In this document: piece after piece, positions 1-8,723 of the stretch | Layout of the letters: every line of letters starts with the position of its first letter | Numbering within the stretch: position 1 is the first letter of the stretch | Assembly: GCF_004363235.1 (NCBI RefSeq) | Contig: NZ_SNYW01000009.1 | Location: 248,001-312,000 of the forward strand | Direction: 5' to 3' | Origin: Dongia mobilis | Lineage (GTDB): Bacteria > Pseudomonadota > Alphaproteobacteria > Dongiales > Dongiaceae | DNA length: 64,000 nt | Made by a program: the position numbers and the translations under genes | The notes under the pieces: model-generated | What the model was told of the DNA's origin: nothing | The model's input: only the letters and a program-made list of their open reading frames with translations | Databases searched by the model: none

Positions 1-75
1 GGCCTTTCCTTCGACGATCTGGCGCGGCGCACGAGCGAGAATTTCGACCGCCTGTTCCAGAAGGCCGCCGCATGA
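1..75 (+). CDS. TatD-family metal-dependent hydrolase, C-terminal end (partial)
   Basis: Only the last 24 codons are present; the gene begins before the window. The translated tail contains SENFDRLF followed by a short basic/alanine end. This resembles the usual C-terminus of TatD-family DNases, where a T-x-N-F-x-R-L-F pattern closes the protein. Its TGA overlaps the ATG of the next gene (ATGA), so the two are translationally coupled. In many proteobacteria tatD is followed by a PhnP-like metallo-beta-lactamase gene, as here. The family call rests on a very short stretch plus this context. Confidence 0.6.
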   Translation, partial: GLSFDDLARRTSENFDRLFQKAAA

Positions 76-878
76 AGGTAACGATCCTGGGGTGCGGCGG
101 CTCGGGCGGCGTGCCGCTGATCGGGCCGGGCTGGGGCGCCTGCAATCCCGACAACCCGAAGAACCGGCGCAGCCGCGTCTCCATCCTGGTGCAGCAGGGC
201 GAGACCAATATCCTCTGCGACACCAGCCCCGACTTCCGCGCCCAGGCTCTCTCGGCCGGCATCAATCACCTCGATGCCGTGCTCTACACCCACGACCATG
301 CCGACCATACCCAGGGCATCGACGATCTGCGCTTCGTCAAGAGTCGCGACAAGGCGCGGCACCACCGCATCCCGGTCTATGGATCGAAGGAAACCCTCGG
401 CACCATCACGGGCCGGTTCGCCTATGCCTTTACCCAGAACACGCAGGGCTCCGGCCACCTCTACAAGCCGTTCCTCGATGTCGTCGAAATCGACAACAAT
501 ACGCTGCATCACGTCGCTGGCCTGCCGGTGACGCCCTATCTGCAGGATCACGGTTTCGGCACGGTATCGACGGGCTACCGCATCGGCAATGTCGCCTATT
601 CGACCGATTGCGTGGCGCTGCCGGGCGAGAGCCTCGCCCATCTCCACGGCCTTGAGCTATTCGTGGTCGACTGCCTGCGCTTCGAGCCGCACAATACCCA
701 TGCCCATTTCGACCAGGCCCTGGCCTGGGTCGAGATGCTGCGGCCGAAGCACACGATCCTCACCCACATGAACCATCTGGTCGATTACGACGTCATCAAG
801 GCGCGTTGCCCGGCCGGCGTGGAGCCCGCCTATGACGGTCTTGTCGTCGAGGTGGCGGACGTCTCGGCCGCGACCTGA
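72..878 (+). CDS. MBL-fold metallo-hydrolase, PhnP-like (phosphodiesterase type)
   Basis: A 268-residue metallo-beta-lactamase-fold hydrolase, probably cytoplasmic (no signal peptide). The N-terminus has the G-C-G-x-S-x-G-x-P strand-turn typical of the PhnP/RNase Z-like branch. The metal site THDHADH lies at residues 73-79 (H74, H76, D78, H79), and further metal-ligand candidates are an STDC segment near 180 and LTHMNH near 235. PhnP hydrolyses cyclic phosphodiesters in phosphonate breakdown, but most alphaproteobacterial relatives sit after tatD in housekeeping loci with unproven substrates. The ATG overlaps the tatD stop by four bases. Family certain, substrate unknown. Confidence 0.85.
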   Translation: MKVTILGCGGSGGVPLIGPGWGACNPDNPKNRRSRVSILVQQGETNILCDTSPDFRAQALSAGINHLDAVLYTHDHADHTQGIDDLRFVKSRDKARHHRIPVYGSKETLGTITGRFAYAFTQNTQGSGHLYKPFLDVVEIDNNTLHHVAGLPVTPYLQDHGFGTVSTGYRIGNVAYSTDCVALPGESLAHLHGLELFVVDCLRFEPHNTHAHFDQALAWVEMLRPKHTILTHMNHLVDYDVIKARCPAGVEPAYDGLVVEVADVSAAT

Positions 879-895
879 ATGACCCAAGTCGGGCC

Positions 896-2758
896 TCAGG
901 CAAAGTCCTCCGGGCCAGCCATGACGACGCGGTTGCGGCCTTCGCCCTTGGCGCGATAGAGCGCGCGGTCCGCCGCCGCCATTAGCCGCTCCAGCGACGT
1001 TTCCGTCAGTTCGGCGCCGGTTGCAACCGCCACGCCGAAACTTGCCGTCACACGCAGCGACGAGCCATCCGGCAGGTGCATGTCATGCGTCGCAATGACG
1101 TGGCGGAGGCGTTCCGCCAGGTCCGGGACCTGCGCCGGGTCGCCATCCGCCAGCAGGACGCCGAACTCCTCGCCGCCCAGACGGGCCGAAATATCCACAT
1201 CGCGCAGGCTGCCGCGCACCAGCCCGGCCACCTCGCGCAGCACCGCGTCGCCGGCCGGATGCCCATGGGTGTCGTTAACCCGCTTGAAATAGTCTATGTC
1301 GATCATCAGCAGGGTCATTGCGCCACCGCGCCGCTGCATGCGGCGCAACTCGCGCTGGGCCAGTTCCACGAAGGCGCGCCGATTGCTCAGCCCGGTAAGG
1401 GAATCCGTCTCCGCCAGCGAACGCAGCTCGGCGATCAGGCGCTCGCGCTCGCGTTCGAGATCGGCACGCAGGGCGATCTCGCGCTGCAATTCGCCATTGG
1501 CAGTGGTGAGGCTTTCGGTGCGCTCGGCGACCCGCATCTCCAGCGACCGGTTGAGGGTGACCAGCGCGCGCTCGCGTTGCCGCAGCTGGTCGAGCAGGTG
1601 GTGCAGGGAATGCTGCAGGACGATGACCTCCCGGCTTCCCTTCACGTCGGGAAGTGATTCAATCAACTCCTTGGCGGGACGGGCGGCATCGGCGCCACCG
1701 GCAAGTCGGTCGGCTGCGCCGGCGATGGCAAGGATGGGGCGGGTAACGTGGCGCGCCAGGAGCCAGCCGCCGAGGGCCAGCAACAGCGTCACGAAGATGC
1801 CCCCGACAATCAGGTTCCGCTCGACCTCGTTTGCCGATGCAAACGCGATCTTGACGGGCTGCCGCACCAGGACGATCCAGCCGAGGCCTGGATAAAGGCG
1901 ATAGCCCGTACTGGCGGTATAGCCGACAAGGTATTGGGCACCATCCGGCCATCTCTCCACATCGTGGCCGGTAGCGCCGTCGCGGGCGGCGGCGATGCTG
2001 GCAAGGTCCGGTTTGTTGCCCAGTTCCGCCTCGGGCCCCAGCAGCACCGTGCCGTCCTTCGCCAGGACCAGGATCTCGATCGCGTCATCGGCCGACATGG
2101 TCTGCAGCAGGGAATCCCTGAGCTCGGTCGCCCAGTGCCAGCTGAGATGGGCACCGAGCACGCCCACCCGTCCGGCGGCATTGTGCAGCGGGGTGGCCAC
2201 GTCGACAAAGCGCAGCGGCTGTCCGTCCGGCGCCGCCGGCAGCAGTTTCGCCAGCAGGACGGCGTCATGCACATCCTTCACCGTCGGGCCCCAGCGGCCG
2301 TCGATGAACCAGGGGCGCTGGCTGACATCGGCCCCTTCCAGGATGCCGCCCGTGCTCACCGTCACCTTGCCGCCATCATCTGCGATGCCGATCCAGGCGA
2401 AATCCGGAAAGGTTTCCTGCAACTGGTCGAGCAGGCGCCGTTTCTCGGCCGACGGCGTCGCCGGGTCGCTCATCAGCGAGAGGCTGCCGAGAACCTGGAT
2501 GTCGCCGAACCGCTCGGCCATGTCCCGGCTCAGCAGGGCCGCCATCTTCTGGGCGAGCGCCCGCGCCGCATTGCCGGCATCGCCCCGCATGCGATCCAGG
2601 GTGACGGCACCGATCACCAGGGACAGGGTGAGGGTGGCCAGCACTGAGAGGATCGCCGCGCCGACGGCTAGTTGCGTCCGCAGGCTCCAGTGGCCGCGCT
2701 GTGACCTCGGCTTGGGGCGGCTTCTGCTTCCGTCGGCGTCGGTGTTGGCAATATCCAT
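896..2758 (-). CDS. Membrane diguanylate cyclase with periplasmic Cache-type sensor, HAMP and GGDEF domains
   Basis: About 620 residues. A first membrane segment lies at roughly residues 30-50, followed by a ~260-residue periplasmic region of Cache (dCache) character, a second membrane helix near 320-340, a HAMP linker (ARHVTRPI), a coiled-coil stretch rich in Arg/Glu, and a C-terminal GGDEF domain with RLGGEEF as the active-site loop. The intact GGEEF suggests active synthesis of cyclic di-GMP from two GTP. I chose ATG at 2758 because AAGG lies about 8 bases upstream; the longer reading would need a TTG seven codons earlier. The stop lies close to the end of the convergent PhnP-like gene. 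The ligand sensed cannot be told from sequence. Confidence 0.88.
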   Translation of the reverse strand: MDIANTDADGSRSRPKPRSQRGHWSLRTQLAVGAAILSVLATLTLSLVIGAVTLDRMRGDAGNAARALAQKMAALLSRDMAERFGDIQVLGSLSLMSDPATPSAEKRRLLDQLQETFPDFAWIGIADDGGKVTVSTGGILEGADVSQRPWFIDGRWGPTVKDVHDAVLLAKLLPAAPDGQPLRFVDVATPLHNAAGRVGVLGAHLSWHWATELRDSLLQTMSADDAIEILVLAKDGTVLLGPEAELGNKPDLASIAAARDGATGHDVERWPDGAQYLVGYTASTGYRLYPGLGWIVLVRQPVKIAFASANEVERNLIVGGIFVTLLLALGGWLLARHVTRPILAIAGAADRLAGGADAARPAKELIESLPDVKGSREVIVLQHSLHHLLDQLRQRERALVTLNRSLEMRVAERTESLTTANGELQREIALRADLERERERLIAELRSLAETDSLTGLSNRRAFVELAQRELRRMQRRGGAMTLLMIDIDYFKRVNDTHGHPAGDAVLREVAGLVRGSLRDVDISARLGGEEFGVLLADGDPAQVPDLAERLRHVIATHDMHLPDGSSLRVTASFGVAVATGAELTETSLERLMAAADRALYRAKGEGRNRVVMAGPEDFA

Positions 2759-2792
2759 TCCTGCCACCTTGCCCAGCAAGTCAGATCGGCAA

Positions 2793-2825
2793 ATTGTCGT
2801 TCACGAATGAACGCATGTCGACAAT
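2793..2825. promoter_or_regulatory. Nested inverted repeat between divergent cyclase and PAS genes
   Basis: Outer arms ATTGTCG (2793-2799) and CGACAAT (2819-2825) are inverted repeats, and inside them CGTTCA (2798-2803) and TGAACG (2808-2813) form a second dyad around CGAA. The element lies upstream of the GGDEF gene (minus strand) and of the PAS gene (plus strand), where an operator would be expected. The bound factor is unknown. Confidence 0.4.
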
Positions 2826-3013
2826 ATCACACCGAGAACTGCTCTATTGTGGGAAATCGACTTCCGGTCGGCGCCTGGATCATGGTGTGCGCTACAATCA
2901 TGGATTGATATTCGCGGGCGAAGTGAGCTTTTTCGCGGGCGGACCGCATGTTACCGTCGCGGCATCCTTGGGATGCAGCCCGGCCGACTGGGGCCGGGTA
3001 TCGAGGTGGACGG

Positions 3014-3580
3014 ATGGCACTCCTGGCGATAGGCGAATTGGATTCGCCGAAGGTGCACGACCTCAATCGTTGGTGGCACGGCCAACGTCGCGCTGGCGAC
3101 CTGCCGGATCGGGACGATTTCGATCCAGCCCAGTGGAAGGCGTATCTGCCTTTCCTGCTGATCTCGGATTGCAGCCGCGATCCTTTCCGGATTCGCTATC
3201 GCCTCGTCGGCACGGCGGTGGTCTATGTGGTGGGGTTCGATTTCACCTGGCGCCACCTCGATGCGATGCTGGGCGGGATCCCGGGCGAGGATTGGATGGC
3301 GAATTACCGCCGCGCCTTCGACCACCGGCAACCTGTATACGGCACCGCCATGGTCAGCACGCTGGGCGGTGATCCGTTCCGGTACGATTTTGGGATCTTC
3401 CCGCTCAGCCATTTCGCCGCCGGCAAGGACGGCAGCGGCCAGGTTCCTGAAGTGCGGCAGTTCCTCGCCATCGAGGATTACGGCGCCTTCCAGCCGCGCG
3501 TGCAGTCAACCCTGCTGGATCTCACCATTCGATCGCATCGCCGCGCTGCGCCGGCACCGGCCAGAGAATCCGCTTGCTGA
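3014..3580 (+). CDS. PAS-domain protein of the alphaproteobacterial PAS_5 type, copy 1
   Basis: A 188-residue soluble protein that consists mostly of one PAS-like domain. The pattern W-x(n)-LP-F-L-x-I-x-D, then PFRIRYRLVGTAV, and a late LAIEDYGAF segment matches the family Pfam calls PAS_5 as I remember it. No output domain is attached. Start ATG 3014 was chosen because AGGTGG sits a few bases upstream; the longer open frame would begin at 2948 without a ribosome binding site. A related gene follows about 58 bases downstream, so these look like a tandem duplication. Function unknown; such proteins are presumed small sensors or adaptors. Confidence 0.75.
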   Translation: MALLAIGELDSPKVHDLNRWWHGQRRAGDLPDRDDFDPAQWKAYLPFLLISDCSRDPFRIRYRLVGTAVVYVVGFDFTWRHLDAMLGGIPGEDWMANYRRAFDHRQPVYGTAMVSTLGGDPFRYDFGIFPLSHFAAGKDGSGQVPEVRQFLAIEDYGAFQPRVQSTLLDLTIRSHRRAAPAPARESAC

Positions 3581-3638
3581 CAGGCGCATTCCACTGCACC
3601 CTGAATTTCCTCCCAAGTGCGTCCTCAGGCTGTTCCAG

Positions 3639-4157
3639 GTGACAAGCGAAACGCCCGATCTTCCCGAAACCCCGCCCTCACTCATCGAGCAATTGCACGC
3701 GTATTGGCTCGGCCTCGCAGGCGGTGCCACGCCGGAACGCGCGCAATTCGATCCCGGCGCGGTCAAGCCGCTCTTGCCATATATTTGTATCGTTGATTTC
3801 GAGGACCAGCCTTTCCGCGTGCGCTACCGGCTGTCGGGCTCCAAGGTCGACGAGATGAACGGCTTCAACCTGACCGGACGCTATCTCGACGACATCGTCC
3901 GGGCTGATCCCACCGGCGGCGGGCAGCATATCCTCGACCACTATCGAAAGTGCTGGGAGACCGGCCAGCCCAGTTTCAGCTCCTATCTTTGGCCGACCAA
4001 GGCGGGCGACCAGCTCGGTGTCCGTTTCGCCATGTTCCCGCTCAAGCTCAATGGCCGCGTGCGCCAGTGCATCGGCATCGAGGATTGGGAGGAAACCTTC
4101 GATCCCATCGTCGAGACCATCGTGCCGTTCTCTGAAAAGGGCGGGGAAGGGCAATAA
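3639..4157 (+). CDS. PAS-domain protein of the PAS_5 type, copy 2
   Basis: About 172 residues, paralogous to the gene before it: LLPYICIVDFEDQPFRVRYRLSGSKV parallels the LPFLLISD...PFRIRYRLVGTAV block of copy 1, and the last third has CIGIEDWEETF against LAIEDYGAF. The start is uncertain. GTG at 3639 begins the first stretch that looks protein-like, with only a weak AGG upstream; no in-frame ATG is close. The stop is immediately followed by the ATG of the next gene, so all three genes at 3.0-5.0 kb may form one operon. No output domain and no known ligand. Confidence 0.7.
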   Translation: MTSETPDLPETPPSLIEQLHAYWLGLAGGATPERAQFDPGAVKPLLPYICIVDFEDQPFRVRYRLSGSKVDEMNGFNLTGRYLDDIVRADPTGGGQHILDHYRKCWETGQPSFSSYLWPTKAGDQLGVRFAMFPLKLNGRVRQCIGIEDWEETFDPIVETIVPFSEKGGEGQ

Positions 4158-5024
4158 ATGGCGCTTTGCCACTGGTCCCTTCTTTTCGGTCTGCTATCGA
4201 TCGGTCAATTGACTGCCATAGCTGCCCCAGCGCAAGCGGAAGAGAATGCGTTGGCGGATGCGCTGCTACGGCACTTTTCCGATGTGGTCGTAACCCTGCC
4301 GTCACCGGAAAACGACGCGGTAGGGGCGCCCAGTTACTACTTGCGTTGGAGCAAGACCAATCTGCAGGCGGTTTACCTCAGTCCAACTGACGATCCAGAC
4401 ATTCTCATGGCGGAGTCAGCCGGCGGCCTGCTGCGCGGTGCGATCGAGGACACCATTGAGATCAAAACGATCCAGATCAAGTCGCACCAGATCGCCGAGG
4501 GGAACCATGTTGACGACGCAGATATTGTTTTCCTCTTGAGCGCGAACACTGCTGCTCACGCACACGCACTATCTTCGCAGGTCGCAAAGCTCAGGACGGC
4601 AGATCTGACCTGGATTGAAGGCGCTGATGCGTTTGGGCCGGGTTGCGGTGCCACAGTTGGCTACGATCCGACGATCGGCAGAATTGTCAAGGCCGTTCTG
4701 ACGATAGACAAGGAGCAGGTGTTTGCGCCTTTCGGAACGAGCGGTAACAGGCTCAACCATCACGGCCTCATGTTCCGCTGCGTCAATCGTCAATTGATGG
4801 CGGCCCTCGGCTTGATGAAGGATTGGGGCAAGTCACGATCTGCTGATAAAGATAGCGTTTTCGGTCCCCGCACCGACAGGCCGCCTTTCAACGACATGCA
4901 TGCGCTGGCGCTGCTCTACCTTCCTTCCTTTGCCTCGCCTCAGCCAACTGAAACAGCCGAGGAAATCATAAGCGCCAATGCCTTATGCCTGATCGAGAAC
5001 GGTCGCGTCTGCAGCGTTGATTGA
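4158..5024 (+). CDS. Secreted protein of unknown function, DUF2927-like
   Basis: 288 residues. The first ~28 residues form a signal peptide with a hydrophobic core and a cleavage site after AQA. The mature part is soluble. A C-terminal segment (CVNRQLMAALGL, then PPFNDMHALALLYLP) resembles DUF2927, in which a Cys/Glu helix and an FND-aliphatic block are conserved; this is a tentative match from memory. The ATG directly abuts the stop of the second PAS gene (TAAATG), pointing to coupling. By eye its base composition is less GC-rich than its neighbours, so it may have been acquired separately. No function can be assigned. Confidence 0.65.
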   Translation: MALCHWSLLFGLLSIGQLTAIAAPAQAEENALADALLRHFSDVVVTLPSPENDAVGAPSYYLRWSKTNLQAVYLSPTDDPDILMAESAGGLLRGAIEDTIEIKTIQIKSHQIAEGNHVDDADIVFLLSANTAAHAHALSSQVAKLRTADLTWIEGADAFGPGCGATVGYDPTIGRIVKAVLTIDKEQVFAPFGTSGNRLNHHGLMFRCVNRQLMAALGLMKDWGKSRSADKDSVFGPRTDRPPFNDMHALALLYLPSFASPQPTETAEEIISANALCLIENGRVCSVD

Positions 5025-5065
5025 ATTGCCCGGGAAGGGTTGAGGTTGAGGCTGCGACTTGCGCC

Positions 5066-5962
5066 TCAGTCCAGCCTTGCGCGCAGCGAGAAGCTCAGCG
5101 GCAAAGACGGCGCCCCCGCGGGCAGACGGAACATGCGGTCCTCGCCTTCAACCAGCAGCGGCCACATAGCCCAGGCGCAGGCATCGTGTTCGCGGAACAT
5201 GGTGAGGGTGAGGCCGGCCTCGAGAAGCGCGCCCAGGATATCGCCGATGCCGTGGACGAATTCATGGGTGCGGGTATGGACCAGCTTCGGCCCGTCGCCG
5301 GTATAGGTTTGCTCCATCTCGAAGACGAGTGGGCGGCCGGTTTCGCGGAAATAGGGGAAGGCCGGGCGCAGGGCAGCCGCCGGATCCGACTGGCCGATGG
5401 CGCCGTCGGCCGCGATCGTCTCGCTGCCCAACTGGTCGAGGGTGAGGGCGAAGGGATGCCCCTCCAGCAGGTAAAGCTCGCCACCCGGTTTCAGCATGGC
5501 CGCCACCACGCGCGCCCATCCCCTGATGTCCGGCAGCCAGTTGATGGCACCCCAGCTGACATAGGCGACGTCAAAGCGCTCGGTGACGAGGGCAGGGGCG
5601 TCATAGACATTGCCTTCGACAAAACGGGCGTCGATCCCGGCCTCGCGCGCGAGGTCGCGCGCGGCGGCGATGGCCTTCGTCGAGAAGTCGAGACCGGTTA
5701 CATTTGCGCCGCGCCGCGCCAGCGCCAGGGTATCGAGGCCGAAATGGCATTGCAGGTGGATGAGTGACTTGCCGCCGAGATCGCCGATCTCGCGCCTTTC
5801 AATCGGCAGCAGGATGTCCGCGCCGGCCAGGAATTCCTTCACGCGATAGAAGGGCGAGGCGACATGGATCGCCACCACCTCGTCCCAGCGGGCACGGTTG
5901 AGGGCAAAACTCTCGCCATGGATCTGTTTCGGCTCGGTATTCGCTTCGGTCACGACACTCAT
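5066..5962 (-). CDS. Class I SAM-dependent methyltransferase
   Basis: 298 residues with a Rossmann methyltransferase core. Motif I is degenerate (LIHLQCHFGLDTLALARRG in place of the usual D-x-G-x-G). It is followed by the acidic VTGLDFS motif II, a GNVYD motif and MLKPGGELYLLEGHP. The H-L-Q-C-H-F-G-x-D-T pattern is typical of a bacterial subgroup annotated simply as class I methyltransferase; the substrate is unknown. ATG 5962 overlaps the stop of the upstream GNAT gene by four bases (ATGA), so the pair is co-translated. Confidence 0.82.
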   Translation of the reverse strand: MSVVTEANTEPKQIHGESFALNRARWDEVVAIHVASPFYRVKEFLAGADILLPIERREIGDLGGKSLIHLQCHFGLDTLALARRGANVTGLDFSTKAIAAARDLAREAGIDARFVEGNVYDAPALVTERFDVAYVSWGAINWLPDIRGWARVVAAMLKPGGELYLLEGHPFALTLDQLGSETIAADGAIGQSDPAAALRPAFPYFRETGRPLVFEMEQTYTGDGPKLVHTRTHEFVHGIGDILGALLEAGLTLTMFREHDACAWAMWPLLVEGEDRMFRLPAGAPSLPLSFSLRARLD

Positions 5963-6465
5963 CCCAGCTTGCGCTCGTACATGATCTCATAGGGCACGAA
6001 GCCCGCTTTTTCATAGGCGGCGCGGGCGATCGCGTTCGCCGCCAGAACATTGATCCGGAGGCGCGTCAGGGTCGGGTCAGCGGCATGGAGATGTGCTGCG
6101 ATCGCATCGAGGAGTTGGCCGGCGAGGCCGCTGCCGCGTGCTTCCGGCATGATGTAGATGTCGCTGACATAGCCATAGCGGGTGCAGTCCGGCGTCTCGG
6201 TGGGGAAGGGCTCGTCGACCACATGGCCCGCCACGAGGCCGAGGCGGCGGCCGCCTTCGTCGCAGCCGATCAGCATCGCCCCGTGGTTTTCGGCCAGCAT
6301 CGGCCACAACATGTCCAGATAGGCGGCGGTGGAGGATTCGGGCGGCAGTAGGGTCAGCGCGAGGCGCTTGTCGAAGATCGCGATCTCATGCGCCTGCAAG
6401 GCGGCCTCGGCGGCCAGCACCCAGTCCGCATCCCCCGGCTCGAATGGTCGGATATAAAACCGCAT
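5959..6465 (-). CDS. GNAT-family N-acetyltransferase
   Basis: 168 residues. The acetyl-CoA site is visible as VSDIYIMPEARGSGLAGQLLDAIAAH, i.e. the R/Q-x-x-G-x-G/A loop, and a late N-x-x-A-x-x-A-Y-E-K-A-G-F block closes the fold. I chose ATG 6465 with GGGG six bases upstream; the longer frame would start at TTG 6477. The gene overlaps the methyltransferase that follows it. Substrate unknown: GNAT proteins of this size acetylate amines of small molecules or protein N-termini. Confidence 0.82.
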   Translation of the reverse strand: MRFYIRPFEPGDADWVLAAEAALQAHEIAIFDKRLALTLLPPESSTAAYLDMLWPMLAENHGAMLIGCDEGGRRLGLVAGHVVDEPFPTETPDCTRYGYVSDIYIMPEARGSGLAGQLLDAIAAHLHAADPTLTRLRINVLAANAIARAAYEKAGFVPYEIMYERKLG

Positions 6466-6532
6466 TTGTCGCCCCAACTCCCCCGTTTGCGCGGCGGATC
6501 ATCGCCGCCGGCCGGGCATAAGTCAAAAGGCG

Positions 6533-7738
6533 CTATTCGGCCAGAAGGTGTTCATAGCGGCGATCGGTCAGCGTGCGCAGGAAGGCAACCAGGGCATTGA
6601 TGCGCTGGTCGTCGAGGGCGGGGCCGGTCTCGAGTTCCTTCAGCGACAAATTCTCCGGCACTTCCGGCGCGTCCCAGGGCCGGCCGGTCTCCGGGTTCAC
6701 CTGACGGCGCGGCGCCGAATTGTTGTACTTGTCATAGAACAGGATCACCGTGCGCAAATCCTTGAAGACGCCGTTATGCATGTAGGGGCCGGTCACGGCG
6801 ACATTGCGCAGGCTCGGCACCTTGAACTGGCCGGCAACCTTGTCCCGGTCCGCCGGATCGACCATGGGGTTCTCGGCGAGGCCGCGATCGACCGTCACCT
6901 TGCGGCCGGATCCCGCGAAAGCGGGATTGGCCGGAACGCCAATATTGTGGAACTCGAAATTCGAAAACGGCTCAAGTTCGGCACCACCCAGCATGCGCAA
7001 CTGGTGGCAGAGATGGCAGTTGGTGAACTGGTTGGAGAAGAAGAGGAGGCGGCCCAGTTCCTCCTCGTCGGTCAACTGGACCTCGCCGCGCAGGAAGCGG
7101 TCATATCTGGAATCGAATGGCCGGAAATCCTCGGTCCGTTCGAAGGCGGCGATGCTTTCGGTCATGGCGCGGAAGGCGTCCCGGTCGCTGTCCAGCACTT
7201 CGGGGCCGAACAGGCGGGTGAAGGCTTGCACATAGGCCGGGTTCTCCCTCAGCCGCGTTGTCACTTCGGCTTCGCTGGCCATGCCCATCTCGAGCGGGTT
7301 CAAGGGCGGCCCGGCCGCCTGGGCGGCGAGATCGGCGGCCCGGCCGTCGAGGAACAATCCGCCGTGATAGCGACCCTTGGCATTGCGGCCGAAGGCGGGC
7401 GCCATGGCGGCATAGGCGGCCGAGGGGCCATTCCGGGTCCCCAGCGACATGCCGTCATCGCCCAGCGAAACATCGCGGCCCAGTTCCGTTTCGCGCGGGT
7501 CGGTGAAGGCAAATTCGGGGCTGTGGCAGGTGGCGCAGGCCTGGGTCCGGTTGCGCGACAGGTTGACGTCGGCGAACAGGGCGGCACCCAGTTCCTCGCG
7601 GCTCTGATAGACCGGCAAATCCTCGGCCAAGGTGGCGCGCATCGTCGCCAGGCCCAGGAGCATGACCGGGCCAATGGCCAGAGCGAGGATCAGGGAAATG
7701 ATTGGATGGCGGCGCGCGGTCATGCGAATGCGGATCAT
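6533..7738 (-). CDS. Di-haem cytochrome c peroxidase (CcpA/MauG family)
   Basis: About 401 residues. An N-terminal hydrophobic segment (about residues 14-34) directs export or membrane anchoring. Two c-type haem motifs are present: CATCH at residues 68-72 and CHLCH near residue 241, in the order expected for the peroxidase family (high-potential and peroxidatic haems). Family landmarks include LGxxLFxDxxLSRNRTQACATCH, DGRA, and GPYMHNGVFKDL near the C-terminus. It reduces hydrogen peroxide to water in the periplasm using cytochrome c. ATG 7723 is a possible alternative start; neither has a clear ribosome site. A perfect 16-base palindrome lies about 80 bases upstream. Confidence 0.9.
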   Translation of the reverse strand: MIRIRMTARRHPIISLILALAIGPVMLLGLATMRATLAEDLPVYQSREELGAALFADVNLSRNRTQACATCHSPEFAFTDPRETELGRDVSLGDDGMSLGTRNGPSAAYAAMAPAFGRNAKGRYHGGLFLDGRAADLAAQAAGPPLNPLEMGMASEAEVTTRLRENPAYVQAFTRLFGPEVLDSDRDAFRAMTESIAAFERTEDFRPFDSRYDRFLRGEVQLTDEEELGRLLFFSNQFTNCHLCHQLRMLGGAELEPFSNFEFHNIGVPANPAFAGSGRKVTVDRGLAENPMVDPADRDKVAGQFKVPSLRNVAVTGPYMHNGVFKDLRTVILFYDKYNNSAPRRQVNPETGRPWDAPEVPENLSLKELETGPALDDQRINALVAFLRTLTDRRYEHLLAE

Positions 7739-7820
7739 TGCTTGGGCGCAATACTGCTATCATTTCCGGACGAATGCCACTGCGGCACAATCGCCCGGCT
7801 ACCGCTGATAGTATATTTTC

Positions 7821-7836
7821 CATAATATATATTATG
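7821..7836. promoter_or_regulatory. Perfect AT-rich palindrome upstream of cytochrome c peroxidase
   Basis: CATAATATATATTATG is a perfect 16-base palindrome in an AT-rich island (about 7805-7850) within GC-rich DNA. It lies in the 190-base gap upstream of the peroxidase gene, so a peroxide- or metal-responsive repressor site is a reasonable guess. It does not match an FNR box. The factor is not identifiable from the window. Confidence 0.4.
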
Positions 7837-7928
7837 CGACTTACTTATATGGGAATGTGCCCATGTGTTGGGTTTTTCCCGCCTATCCGCGGTTCAGCGC
7901 GGCGCCAGAAAGCCGGCCGGCTCTGCTT

Positions 7929-8723
7929 TCATTCGCGACAGCCGACCCGGTAAGAATCCAGCTTCCGGTTCTTGAGGATCGCGCTGAAACCCATTTCGGC
8001 GGCTTTCCGACACACGTCCTGCCAGTCCAGCCCGGCATCGGTGTACTCGACCTGGAAAACCGCGAGACCAGCCGCCCGCGCCTGTTTCATCACGCCGCAC
8101 CAGCCCTGCGCGGCGCAATCCTCGATCAGCACCCAGTCCACCGCATCGGCCAGATCCGGCCACAGATCGGCGCCGTTCTTCAGGCCGATGCCGAGCCCCC
8201 GCCCCCGTGCTGCGCCGGAAAGCCAGCGCATGAAGGCAACCGTGTCGGCGCTGCTGAGTGGAAAGCCGGTCGCCGTCTCGTAGCCGTCGAGATTGTCGGG
8301 ATCGATCCCGTCGCAGCGCTTGGCCTTGGCAAGGTCAAGTCGCCCAGTCATGGCTGGCACCAGCCGGTCGATGGCGCGTAGGTCCAGCCAGCGTTCCCCC
8401 GGCCAGCCGGGATAGGCGTCACCCACCACGTCTGGCAGGAATGCCGCCACGTCCGGGCGCCAGTCCTCCAGGGTGCCGACGCTCAGATAGCAGATCACCC
8501 GGCGTCCCTGTGCGTGGAGAGCCGCGATGAGTTCCGGAGGTGTCTCGAAGAGATCGAGATTGTAAATGTCGGCGACCACCCCGGTTTCGATCGTGGCGCC
8601 GGTATATTGAATCTGGATTGTGGCCCCAGGCGGGGGCCGCCAGTTGTCAGCCGAGGCGGATTCGACACCGACCAGCGCAAGCCACGCAGAAAACCGCAGA
8701 ATTCTGTTAGCCAATCGATTCAT
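7929..8723 (-). CDS. Endo-alpha-1,4-polygalactosaminidase-like glycoside hydrolase (GH114 type)
   Basis: 264 residues. Residues 1-25 form a signal peptide (cleavage after SASA), so the protein is exported. The mature part is a TIM-barrel-like domain with features I associate with GH114: W-x-P-P-x-G-x-x-x-x-x-Q-Y, VICYLSVGTLEDWRPD, WLDLR, KRCDGIDPDNLDGYE and IEDCAAQGWC, giving acidic candidates for catalysis. The family cleaves galactosamine-containing polymers such as biofilm Pel. Start ATG 8723 overlaps the stop of the upstream oxygenase gene as ATGA, which decides it against upstream ATGs. The true substrate is inferred from family only. Confidence 0.8.
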   Translation of the reverse strand: MNRLANRILRFSAWLALVGVESASADNWRPPPGATIQIQYTGATIETGVVADIYNLDLFETPPELIAALHAQGRRVICYLSVGTLEDWRPDVAAFLPDVVGDAYPGWPGERWLDLRAIDRLVPAMTGRLDLAKAKRCDGIDPDNLDGYETATGFPLSSADTVAFMRWLSGAARGRGLGIGLKNGADLWPDLADAVDWVLIEDCAAQGWCGVMKQARAAGLAVFQVEYTDAGLDWQDVCRKAAEMGFSAILKNRKLDSYRVGCRE

